The notes under the pieces were generated by a model. That model ran no database searches and was not told the origin of the DNA. It saw only the letters and a list, made by a program, of their open reading frames with translations. A DNA stretch of 11,532 nucleotides from Betaproteobacteria bacterium (lineage in GTDB: Bacteria; Pseudomonadota; Gammaproteobacteria; Burkholderiales; SG8-39): contig JADJPT010000041.1 of NCBI GenBank assembly GCA_016713125.1, positions 1 to 11,532 of the forward strand. The letters run 5' to 3'. The position numbers were made by a program, and so were the translations under genes. Below, in pieces: positions 1 through 7,342 of this stretch. The stretch's first letter is position 1; the number at the start of each line of letters is the position of its first letter.

Positions 1-449
1 GCGAACTGGTGCTGCACTCGCCACGCGAGGAAGCCTTCATCGAAGCGTCAGCGCGGGCTGGCTTCGCCTCGGTGGTCATCGCTCCGGCGCCTTCGTCGCA
101 CGGCCCGTCGCGCGTCGGCGTGCTGGCTCTGGGATCAGCCACACCCGGGTTCTTCGACGGCGATGGCTACGCCACGGTGCGCGTGCTCGCGCGCGCGCTG
201 GCCATGGAACTGCACGCATGGCTGGCCCGGTCGATCCTGCGCGAACTCATCGACAAGGCCCGCATCACCGCCGACGACATCGCGCTGCTTCGACACGAAG
301 AGGCGGGCCACAGCAGCAAGATGATCGCCGCGGCCCTGAAGACCGAGGCCAAGACCATCGATTGCCGCTTCCAGCGTCAGCGCCAAGCTCGGTGCGGCAG
401 AATCGCCGCGCGGCCGTGAGGCTGGCCCCCGCTCTACGGGCTGCTCTAG
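1..449 (+). CDS. LuxR-family transcriptional regulator, 3' part, with frame breaks
   Basis: This gene runs off the left edge and is read in the frame starting at base 3. The first ~75 residues look like the end of an autoinducer/ligand-binding domain (GFASVVIAPAPS, TPGFFDGDGYATVRVLARAL). A LuxR-type helix-turn-helix follows (ITADDIALLRHEEAGHSSKM, then IAAALKTEAKTIDCRFQR). After about base 375 the frame must be corrected three times (about 375-378, base 400, and 428-431) to continue as SAKLGAANRRAAVRLA and LYGLL, ending at TAG 447-449. That is the usual C-terminus of this family; uncorrected, the frame stops at 417-419. The family binds DNA as dimers at palindromic operators, often with an acyl-homoserine-lactone-like ligand. 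Its place beside a T4SS operon suggests control of transfer genes (inference). The family call is good; ligand and target are unknown. Confidence 0.82.
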
Positions 450-1469
450 CTTCCGCGCGGTTGCGTCGCCGGCAACGCACGCAACCAGTCCGTCATCGCG
501 GCAACGACTGCATCGGTGTCGAGCGAGGCCCAGGCTGATCAACCCATGACTGCGGCCCTGACCGTGCCACCTCGTTGTTGGGGTCGATGTACGCCTTGAT
601 GATCCCGAGGAGGGCTTCGAGGGTCCGACCGGCGAGCGTCGAGCGCTCCCCCATTGCTGCGCCAGGCCCGAAGGCGGTGGTAAGGCCGAGGCACTGAAGG
701 CTGCGATCAAGCTCGGCAACGGGGTTCGCATCGCCTGGATTCGCTCAAGCCACGCCTTTGCGCGTTCGGCGAGCGGCACCTGAAGCACCACCTCGTCTGC
801 GCGGGCAAGCGCGTCGCGCAGGGCTGGGGGCAGCGCTAGGGCGGTGAGCGGCGCGGGTCCAACCCTGACCCAGACCGACAGGTCAGGGATCGCACTGGCG
901 CAGGCGATCCAGCAAAAGCGTCTCCAAGGCATCCTGCGAAGGCGGCGCATCCCCTGGCAGGCGAGCCCCGGCACGAGGCGCTGCCGGCCAGTTCCGAGAT
1001 GTCGAGCACCTGCTGGCCTGGCGGGCCAGCACGCCGAGGATTCGGCACAAGCCGCTGACGGGCGGCGCGACCAGGTGGCGGAACGACCTGCGCGAGGCAG
1101 CAGTTCCAGGCCCGCAGCAACCCAGCGCCGGTAGTTGCCCCAGCCTCCGCCGAGCACATCCACGGCGAATCCGGCGGCACGCAAGGGCCTGGCCCACACC
1201 TCGCTGTCGAGCCCGCCCCGGTCGCAGTACACCAGCACCATGTCGTTGCGCACAAGGCCTTCGGCGTGCGCCGCCAGTTCGCACGGCATCGGCAATGCCG
1301 TCCCTGGAATCGCTGTTGCAGCAGGCACGTTGACTGCGCCTGGGATGTGGTCCTGCGCATAGGCCGCCGGATGTCGCGCATCGATGACCAGTGCGTAAAG
1401 GCTGAAGTCCTGAATCTCGAGCTGGTGCGGATGCACCGTCGAGCCGACAGGAGCAAAGGAGCTGGGCAT
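446..1469 (-). CDS. MnmH/SelU-like protein: rhodanese domain plus degenerate P-loop domain, with frame breaks
   Basis: The start is ATG at 1467-1469 with no strong ribosome site. Residues 28-126 form a rhodanese domain with VIDARHPAAYAQDHIPGAVN and the catalytic-cysteine motif YCDRGGLDSE (Cys82, codon 1224-1226), matching the CxxGG motif of MnmH. After LELLPR the gene must be followed through several frames: about 1084-1092, 1012-1022, 980-990, 947-957, 884-888, 739-742 and 534-536. The rebuilt protein reads LVAPPVSGLCRILGVLARQ, GQQVLDISELAGQRLVPGL, GDAPPSQDALETLLLDRL, LALPPALRDALARADEVVLQ and MTDWLRALPATQPRGS, ending at 446-448. It is ~340 residues against ~360 for MnmH. MnmH converts 2-thiouridine in tRNA to 2-selenouridine through a geranylated intermediate. 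The usual GSGKT-like P-loop is here VSGLCR, lacking the lysine, so nucleotide binding is doubtful. Family resemblance is clear; the activity is unknown. Confidence 0.78.
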
Positions 1470-1564
1470 CGCGTTCGATCTGCGTCGGTTGTGCTGGAAA
1501 ACGGCCCGAATCCAGCGCGGGGATTGCGGGGCTTTGGTCCTAGATTGTCTTCACGGTGTTCAAC

Positions 1565-1584
1565 GAGGCATCCCGGGATGGCTC
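1565..1584. promoter_or_regulatory. 20-bp near-perfect palindrome, candidate operator
   Basis: The sequence gaggcatcccgggatggctc pairs at 9 of 10 half-site positions; only G1568/G1581 fails. Two further pairs (1562-1563 with 1586-1587) extend it beyond one mismatch. It lies in the 147-bp divergent region between the MnmH-like gene and the T4SS operon, 33 bases before the first operon start. Its length and symmetry fit a LuxR-type operator, but it does not match a lux-box consensus known to me. A hairpin in the 5' leader is the alternative. I see no convincing -35/-10 pair in 1470-1616; TAGATT at 1541-1546 is -10-like but lacks a good -35. Confidence 0.35.
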
Positions 1585-1616
1585 CTTACAGCACCGCCAA
1601 ACCGAGGACGATCAAC

Positions 1617-2202
1617 ATGCACAGCGCAAAGAATGTAGACCCCTCATCCGCCGCTGCCAAGCGGGGCAATGCGAAAGGCGTCAGGTCACTGCCGGCCTTC
1701 GTGACGCATGCACTCGGCCTGCTGCTCGCAGCGGCGGTGGCACTTGTTCCGACCCCCGCACGAGCGGTCGATGGTTGCCTGGTGCTGCTCTGCCTGGCCG
1801 CCCCGAGCTGGCGCACGATCCCGCAGTGCGTGCCGCCGGTGCAGCAGCTCTTCAAGGATCTGGCCAAGGGCAAGCCCTTCCCGACCTGCAGCATGTCCGG
1901 CGCCGGCAACAGTGCGAACCACGCCTGGTCGAGTGCGCCCGCTTTCTGCCCGCCGCAGTACTCACGGGTCATCGACGGCGAGAGCGCGCCGATCTACACC
2001 TGCGACTACGCCGGGGCCGTCACGGTGAAGATCAACGGCGCGCCCTTCACGCGCACCTGGTGGAGCATGGGCGGCGACACGGTGACCGAGTTCACCCCGG
2101 CCGCGAAGGCACAGCTCGGCACCTGGGACACCAAGTTCGACGACGACTACGCCGCGTGGTTCGCCGCGCTGCCGCCGCCGGCCCGCGCCAGACCGGCCCT
2201 GA
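1617..2202 (+). CDS. trbM: TrbM/KikA-family conjugal transfer protein
   Basis: ATG 1617 follows a GAGGA site (1604-1608) at 8 bases. The N-terminus has a long basic stretch and then an export signal (HALGLLLAAAVALVPTPARA, cleavage predicted after Ala50). The mature part begins VDGCLVLLCLAAPSWRTIPQ and carries CVPPVQQLFKDLAKGKPFPT and FCPPQYS. Six cysteines (54, 59, 71, 91, 111, 129) point to an oxidised periplasmic protein. This matches the TrbM/KikA/MpfK family, accessory conjugation proteins whose exact role is unsettled. The frame as written continues without a stop into virB1. A one-base change around 2181-2190 would instead give an ending of about PAPDRP with TGA at 2200-2202, 11 bases before the virB1 start, for ~195 residues. 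The 3' end is therefore uncertain. It is the first gene of the operon. Confidence 0.85.
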
Positions 2203-2213
2203 TCGGCACGGCC

Positions 2214-2707
2214 ATGGATGCCTCCGTCTTCCTGGGGCTGGCGCTGGCCTGTGCACCGCAGGTGCACGCCGACACGGCACGCGCCCTGGTCAGCGTCGAG
2301 AGCGCCTTCAACCCGTGGGCGATCGGCGTGGTCGGTGGTGCGCTTGTGCGCCAGCCGCGGCACCGCGCAGAGGCGCTGGCCACGGCCAAGGCCCTGCAGG
2401 CGGCCGGCTGGAACTTCAGCGTCGGCCTCGGCCAGATCAACGTCGGCAACTTCGAACGCCTGGGTCTGAACGTGGGATCCGCCTTCGAGCCCTGCGCCAA
2501 CCTGGCCGCCATGCAGACGGTGCTCGGCGAGTGCTTCGACCGCGCGAGCGGCCGCCTCGCAAGGCGGTGGATCAGGTCGCCCTGCGGCAGGCCCTGTCCT
2601 GCTACTACAGCGGCAACTTCGCCACCGGCTTCCGCCACGGCTACGTGCGCAAGGTCGTGGTCGCCGCACGTGCCGTTCCCACCGCCCAACCGAAAGAGAA
2701 GCCATGA
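2214..2707 (+). CDS. virB1: VirB1 lytic transglycosylase, with one frame break
   Basis: ATG 2214 begins MDASVFLGLALACAPQVHAD. The protein is an SLT-type muramidase that opens peptidoglycan for assembly of the secretion channel. The catalytic glutamate is Glu29 in ARALVSVESAFNP. The family motifs AIGVVGGAL and NFSVGLGQIN (GLGQIN at residues ~72-77) follow, then FEPCANL and GECFDRA. Near 2560 the frame must shift by one base to continue as KAVDQVALRQALSCYYSGNF, then ATGFRHGYVRKVVV, ending at TGA 2705-2707, for ~164 residues. The start lacks any signal peptide; the domain begins almost at the first residue. Upstream the frame stays open into the TrbM-like gene. The stop overlaps the virB2 start (ATGA). 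Confidence 0.92.
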
Positions 2708-2989
2708 GACCCTCGCATCGATCCGGCGCGCCGCGCCGGCACTGGCCGCCTCTCCTGTCCGGCTGTCGCCGCAGCCCTCGCCCAGGGCTTCGACAAGATC
2801 AACACCACGGTCACGAACGTCAACACCATCCTGGTGACGATCTCGATCGCGGTGGTGACCATCGCGATCATCTGGGCCGGCTTCAAGATGATCTTCCAGG
2901 GCGCCCGCCTGGCCGATGTCGCCAACGTGCTGATCGGCGGCACCCTGGTCGGCGGCGCCGCGGCCTTCGCCAGCTACATCGTGACCTGA
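2704..2989 (+). CDS. virB2: VirB2 major pilin, with frame breaks in the signal region
   Basis: From 2762 the frame is clean: AVAAALAQGFDKINTTVTN, then two hydrophobic helices (TILVTISIAVVTIAIIWAGF and LIGGTLVGGAAAFASYIV), ending at TGA 2987-2989. A small protein with a signal peptide and two hydrophobic segments between virB1 and virB3 is the VirB2/TrbC pilin. It is inserted in the inner membrane, extracted and polymerised as the T-pilus. The likely cleavage site is ALA|QGFDK. The start ATG 2704 overlaps the virB1 stop. The signal region 2707-2761 is broken: pieces of a plausible leader (TLASIRRAAPALAAS, then LLSG, then LAVAAALA) lie in different frames, needing shifts near 2708-2714, 2747-2753 and 2757-2762. 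Reconstructed length is ~95 residues. Confidence 0.86.
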
Positions 2990-3004
2990 CCGGCGGGCCC
3001 GACC

Positions 3005-3337
3005 ATGCAAGGCGAAGCCATCTACAAGGGCGCCACGCGCCCGGCCATGAAGCTGGGCATCCCGCTCGTGCCGCTGGTGGTGCTGTTCGGCACCGGCATG
3101 CTGCTGATCATGTGGGGCGGCACCCTGGTGAGCTGGTGGATCGCCCTCGGCGTGGTGGTCGCCTTCGTGCCCGCGCTGCTGTGGATGCGCTTCGTGACCT
3201 CCAAGGACGACCAGCGCTTCCGCCAGATGTTCGTCGCCATGAAGCTGCGCCTGCACGACCGCAACCGCCGCTTCTGGCATGCGCGCAGCTACGCGCCCAC
3301 CCTCTACCGGGGAGCCCGCGATGCTTGGCATGTCTAA
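3005..3337 (+). CDS. virB3: VirB3 inner-membrane component
   Basis: This is an intact 110-residue frame starting MQGEAIYKGATRPAMKLGIP, the conserved VirB3 opening. Two membrane segments follow at residues ~20-38 and ~43-60, then a basic cytoplasmic tail (RFVTSKDDQRFRQMFVAMKL). VirB3 sits in the inner membrane next to VirB4 and is needed for pilus assembly; in many systems the two are fused. The upstream ribosome site is weak (GGCGGG before ATG). Its last 17 bases overlap the virB4 start, so the pair is probably translationally coupled. No frame breaks are seen. Confidence 0.95.
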   Translation: MQGEAIYKGATRPAMKLGIPLVPLVVLFGTGMLLIMWGGTLVSWWIALGVVVAFVPALLWMRFVTSKDDQRFRQMFVAMKLRLHDRNRRFWHARSYAPTLYRGARDAWHV

Positions 3338-5806
3338 GGCCAACGGCGCCGATACGCGGCCAGGCCGCAGTGGCTTCAGGCCCCGGCACTGGGCGCAGGC
3401 CCAGGCGGAGAACCCGCTGGCCCGCTTCATCCCGTTCTCGTCGCTGGTCAGCCCGCACGACGTGATCACGCGCGGCGGCGACTACCTGCGCGTCTGGCGG
3501 CTCGACGGCGTGGCCTTCGAGTGCGCCGACGAGCACCAGATCGGCGAGCGGCACGAGGCGCTGTGCAGCCTGCTGCGCAACCTGGCCGGCGGCCAGTGGG
3601 CGGTGTGGACCCACCGCCTGCACCGGGTCGTCAGCGACGGCCTGCAGGACCCGGCGCAGCGGGGCTTCGCGCGGGACCTGTCCCAGGCCTACCAGGCGAA
3701 GCTCGGCGAGCGCCGGATGATGAGCAACGAGCTCTACCTGACGCTGGTCTACCGGCCCAACGTGTCCCGCGTGAGCCGCGCCTTGCAATCGACGCAGCGC
3801 ACGCGCGCCGCCATCGCGGAAGCCCAGGCCGAAGCCCTGCGCGTGATGGAAGAGCGCACGGCCCTGGTCGGCCGGGTGCTGCGCGGCTTTGGCCCCGAGC
3901 TGCTCGGCACGCGCGAGCACCGCGGCCGAACCTACTCCGAGGTGGCCGAGTTCCTCGGCTACCTGGTCAACGGCTGCTGGCGGGCGATCCCGATGACCGC
4001 CGGCCCGCTGTACCGGACGCTGCCGACCGCACGCCTGTCCTTCGGCGGCGACAAGCTCGAACTGCGCCAGGGCGACCAACGCCGCTACGCGGCCCTGGTC
4101 GACATCAAGGAGTACGCCGACGCCGTCGAGCCCGGCATCCTGAACGCGCTGCTCTACGAGGCCAGCGAGTTCATCGAGACGCAGAGCTTCTCGATCCTGC
4201 CGCGCCGCGAGGCCATGCGCGCGCTCGAACTGCAGCGCGACCAGCTGATCGCCAGCGACGACGTGGTGGCCAGCCAGGTCGCCGAGATGGACGTGGCGCT
4301 GAACGAACTCGGCGACGGCCAGTTCTGCATGGGCGAGTACCACTACAGCCTGGTCGTCTTCGGCGACGACGTGGCCGATGCCGGCCGCCGTGCCGCGCAG
4401 GCCATCGGTGCCGTCGGCGAAGCCTCCAGCCTGCAGATGTCTCCGGTGGACCTGGTGGCCGATGCCGCCTGGTTCGCGCAGATGCCGGGCAACTGGCAGT
4501 GGCGGCCCCGGGACGCCAAGCTCAGCTCGCGCGCCTTCGCGGCGCTGTCCAGCGGCCACAACTTCGCCCGCGGCAAGCGCGACGGCAACCCCTGGGGCGA
4601 AGCGCTGGCTCTGCTGCGCACGCCCTCGGGCCAGCCCTTCTACCTGAACCTGCACAGCAGCCCCGAAGGCGAAGACTCGGCCGACAAGAAGCTGCCCGGC
4701 AACACGCTGATCATCGGCTCGACCGGCGTCGGCAAGACGACGCTGGAGATGTTCCTGCTGACGCTCACGCGCAAGTGGGACCCGGCGCCGCGCCTGGTGC
4801 TGTTCGACCTGGACCGCGGCTGCGAGATCGCGATCCGCGCGCTCGGTGGCCGCTACTTCACACTCGAAGCCGGCAAGCCCACCGGCTGCAACCCGCTGCA
4901 GCGCGAGCCGACGCCGGCGCGACTGCAGTTCTGGGAGCAGCTCATCCGGACTTGCATCGCCACGCCGGCCCTGCCGCTGCTGCCCGCCGACGAACGTGCA
5001 ATTGCGGATGCTGTCAAGGCGGTGGCGATGATGCCGGCGCCGCTGCGCCGCTTCTCGACCGTGCGGCAGAACCTGCCCAAGGCGGGCGAGAACAGCCTCT
5101 TCGAGCGGCTCGGCCGCTGGTGCCAGGGCGGCGCGCTCGGCTGGGTCTTCGACCAGGCCGACGACCGCCTGCTCGACCTGCACGCCGCCAACGTCATCGG
5201 CTTCGACACCACCGAGTTCCTCGACCTGCCCGAGGTCCGCACGCCGGTCATGCTCTACCTGCTGCAGGTCATGGAAGAGCTGGTCAACGGCGAGCGGCTG
5301 ATCTACGTGATCTCCGAGTTCTGGAAGGCGCTCGACCACCCGATCTTCAGCGACTTCGCCAAGCAGAAGCAGAAGACCATCCGCAAGCAGAACGGCCTGG
5401 GCATCTTCGACACGCAGAGCCCGTCGGACGTGCTGCGCCACCCCATCGGCCGCACGATGATCGAGCAGAGCGTGACCAAGATCTTCCTCGCCAACCCGGA
5501 GGCGGTGCGTGAGGAGTACGTCGAAGGCTTCGGGCTCAGCGAGGCCGAGTACGACATCGTGCGCAGCCTCGGCGCCCAGGGCGGCCGGCGCTTTCTGGTC
5601 AAGCAGGGCCACGCGAGCGCGATCTGCGAGCTGGACCTGGCCGGGCTCGAGGACTTCATCACCGTGCTCTCGGCCACCACCGACAACGTGGCCCTGCTCG
5701 ACGAGCCATCCGCGAACGACATGGCAACGATCCGTTTCAATGGCTTCCCGTGCTGCTTCGTGAGGTTCAGGATCGAAGGTTTCGAACCTCAAGGAGTGCC
5801 GCATGA
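3321..5806 (+). CDS. virB4: VirB4 T4SS ATPase, with one frame break near the 3' end
   Basis: Start ATG 3321 is chosen for its GGGGAG site (3309-3314) six bases upstream and because the protein begins there in the family. VirB4 (CagE/TrbE family) is the large AAA+-like ATPase that powers pilus biogenesis and substrate transfer at the inner membrane. The N-terminal domain (residues 1-~440) includes RGGDYLRVWRLDGVAFE. Walker A is GSTGVGKTT at residues 466-474. The Walker B region is ERLIYVISEFWKAL (Ser665-Glu666; the usual acidic residue before Glu is serine). Motifs QKTIRKQNG and FDTQSPSD follow. The frame is clean for nearly 2.4 kb. At about 5698-5702 a one-base shift restores the end RAIRERHGNDPFQWLPVLLR, with TGA 5804-5806 and ~828 residues. 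Without correction the frame runs on aberrantly for ~900 bases. The stop overlaps the next ATG. Confidence 0.97.
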
Positions 5807-6207
5807 AAGCCGTTCGCCGTCTCCTCGCAATGGTCGCTCTGGCGCTTGCCAGCGCATCGTCGATGGCGCAGTTCGTCAAGGGCAACGAGGCCGTCAAGGT
5901 CATGCCCGATGGGACGAAGAAGGTCGAGACGCCGCCGCAGGCTGGCGCCGGTCCGAGCCGGTTGCCCGGCCCGCGCAATGGATGCGGTGGACGTGGCTGG
6001 CTGATGGTCGAGACCAACGCCGGCCTGATGGAGTGCACCGAATCTACGCCCGGCCGGGCACTTGCCGCCATCGACCTATGGCGACGCAGAAGCTCGCGCC
6101 TGTGGGTGGTCAAGACCCGCGGCCAGTGGATGCAGTGCCAGCTTCCGGACCTGGGCAGCAAGTGCGTCAACACGAAGGCGCTGCCCACTTCGTGCGCGGT
6201 TCAGTAG
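5803..6207 (+). CDS. Small exported Cys-rich protein in T4SS operon, function unknown
   Basis: ATG 5803 follows AAGGAG (5791-5796) at six bases and overlaps the virB4 stop (ATGA), so coupling is likely. The 134-residue product begins with a signal peptide (MKAVRRLLAMVALALASASS, cleavage near MAQ|FVKG). There is no lipobox, so it is not a typical VirB7. The body shows NEAVKVMPDGTKKVETPP, GWLMVETNAGLMECTE and WVVKTRGQWMQCQLPDLGSK, with Cys61, 78, 112, 121 and 131 in the written frame. Between about 6040 and 6100 the other frames read YARPGTCR and PSTYGDAEARA, which looks more like protein and adds a cysteine. This suggests compensating indels near 6041, 6069 and 6100 that return to frame. It occupies the place usually held by virB5 but does not look like VirB5. 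I do not recognise the family. Confidence 0.8.
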   Translation: MKAVRRLLAMVALALASASSMAQFVKGNEAVKVMPDGTKKVETPPQAGAGPSRLPGPRNGCGGRGWLMVETNAGLMECTESTPGRALAAIDLWRRRSSRLWVVKTRGQWMQCQLPDLGSKCVNTKALPTSCAVQ

Positions 6208-6221
6208 CAGGTGAGGCCGCG

Positions 6222-7318
6222 ATGTTCACCTGGGTTGGGTCTCAAGTTCGACGCCATCCTGAGCACCTACCTGTTGGGCGTGGTGACATCGCTGATGTCG
6301 GGCATCGCGCCCATCGCCTTGACGGCGATGACCCTATGGGTCGCTCTCTACGGCTGGGCGGTTTTGCGCAACGAAGTCTCGGAGACCTTGCCCGTCTTCA
6401 TGTGGAAGGTCTTCAAGATCGGCCTCGTGTTGGCCTTCGCGCTGCAGTCCGGCTTCTACATCAGCAACGTAGCCGACACAGCGAACGCGCTGGCGATTGG
6501 GGTTGCATCGACGTTCCTTCCGCGCGGGCTGATCCCGCGACCGTGACTTCGCCCTACGCGTTGCTGGACACCTTCAACGACAAAGCCAGCGTGCTGGTAG
6601 CCGATATGATGAAGGAAGCAGGCATCCGCGGCTCGACCTCGTGCTGGCGGCCGTCGTCTTGTCGATCGGCCAACGTCGTGTTCCTCTGCATCGCCTGTTC
6701 GTGGTCACGCTGGCCAAGCTGATCCTGACCTTCGTGATCGCAATCGGCCCGCTGTTCATGCTGTGCCTGGCCTGGCGGCCCACCGCGCGATTCTTCGATA
6801 GCTGGCTGTCGATGGTGCTCAACGCGGTCGTGCTGACCTGGTTCGCGTTCTTCGCGCTGGGGCTGAGCGCCTTCATGGGCCAGGCCATGTTCAACGCCAT
6901 CATCGACGGCGGCGGGTTCCTCGGCTAACCTCAACGTGCTCGGGGAAGCACTCACTACTGCGTCGTGATGATCCTCATGGCCATCATCTGCTTCCAGGCG
7001 CCGAGCCTCGCATCTGCGCTGACTGGCGGCGCCGCGGTCCAGCAAGGCATCCAGATGATCCAGAACGCGATGATGGTTTCGGGTCTGCGTTCCGCGTCGG
7101 CGGCGCGAAGCGGCGGGGCCGCGGCGGCGGCGGGTGGTGTGGTCCGCGCCGGCGTCGGACTTCCGTACGCGGCCGGTCGCGCGACAGCATCGGCCGCATC
7201 CACCGGCAGCCGCTTTGCCGGAACGATGGCCACCGGCGCCGCCGCCGTGGCCCGCCAGGGATACACCGCGGCACGCACTGCCGCCTACCGGCTCGCCGCG
7301 CTTCGCGGCCGGGCCTGA
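6222..7318 (+). CDS. virB6: VirB6 polytopic inner-membrane protein, with many frame breaks
   Basis: ATG 6222 (MFTWVGS) follows AGGTGAGG at 6209-6216. The reconstructed product of ~365 residues has a series of membrane helices: LSTYLLGVVTSLMSGIAPIA, TAMTLWVALYGWAVL, VFKIGLVLAFALQSGF, LVLAAVVLSIGNVVFLCIAL, AKLILTFVIAIGPLFMLCLA, MVLNAVVLTWFAFFALGLSA and YCVVMILMAIICF. VirB6 forms part of the translocation channel, and its conserved GPLF..L.W region is visible. Frame shifts are needed near 6240-6246, 6520-6533, 6632-6638, 6665-6672, 6697-6705, 6914-6916 and 6955. TAA 6926-6928 lies in the broken frame and is probably not the true end: read one frame over, the sequence continues SSANLNVLGEALTYCVVMIL. 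The C-terminal ~90 residues are Ala/Gly-rich and end RGRA at TGA 7316-7318. The family call is firm; the exact protein is uncertain. Confidence 0.86.
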
Positions 7319-7342
7319 TCGCCAACCGCAAGGAGTCTCGCC

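Noticed and set aside
135..440. Extension of the minus-strand frame past the MnmH-like gene under the regulator
   Set aside because: The frame is open only by GC bias; the MnmH-like protein ends at 446-448 and the opposite strand encodes the LuxR helix-turn-helix.
1524..1546. TTGCGG and TAGATT as a sigma-70 promoter
   Set aside because: The spacer is only 11 bases, too short for a normal promoter.
1266..1616. Upstream extension of the TrbM-like frame
   Set aside because: It overlaps the rhodanese domain on the other strand and has no protein-like character; ATG 1617 has a ribosome site and a signal peptide directly after it.
3108..6188. A very long open frame (1026 codons) on the minus strand opposite virB4
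   Set aside because: It is a GC-rich shadow of virB4 with low-complexity composition and no family motifs; the plus strand has unmistakable VirB4 motifs.
5707..6722. Continuation of the virB4 frame beyond 5700 as a giant VirB4 extension
   Set aside because: The residues after about 5700 lose all family likeness, while a one-base shift restores the VirB4 C-terminus and a stop at 5804-5806. The following DNA codes for other genes in other frames.
6926..6928. TAA as the true end of virB6
   Set aside because: The reading one frame over (SSANLNVLGEALTYCVVMIL) continues with another membrane helix and a clean tail; the TAA arises from one extra G in the run at 6914-6916.
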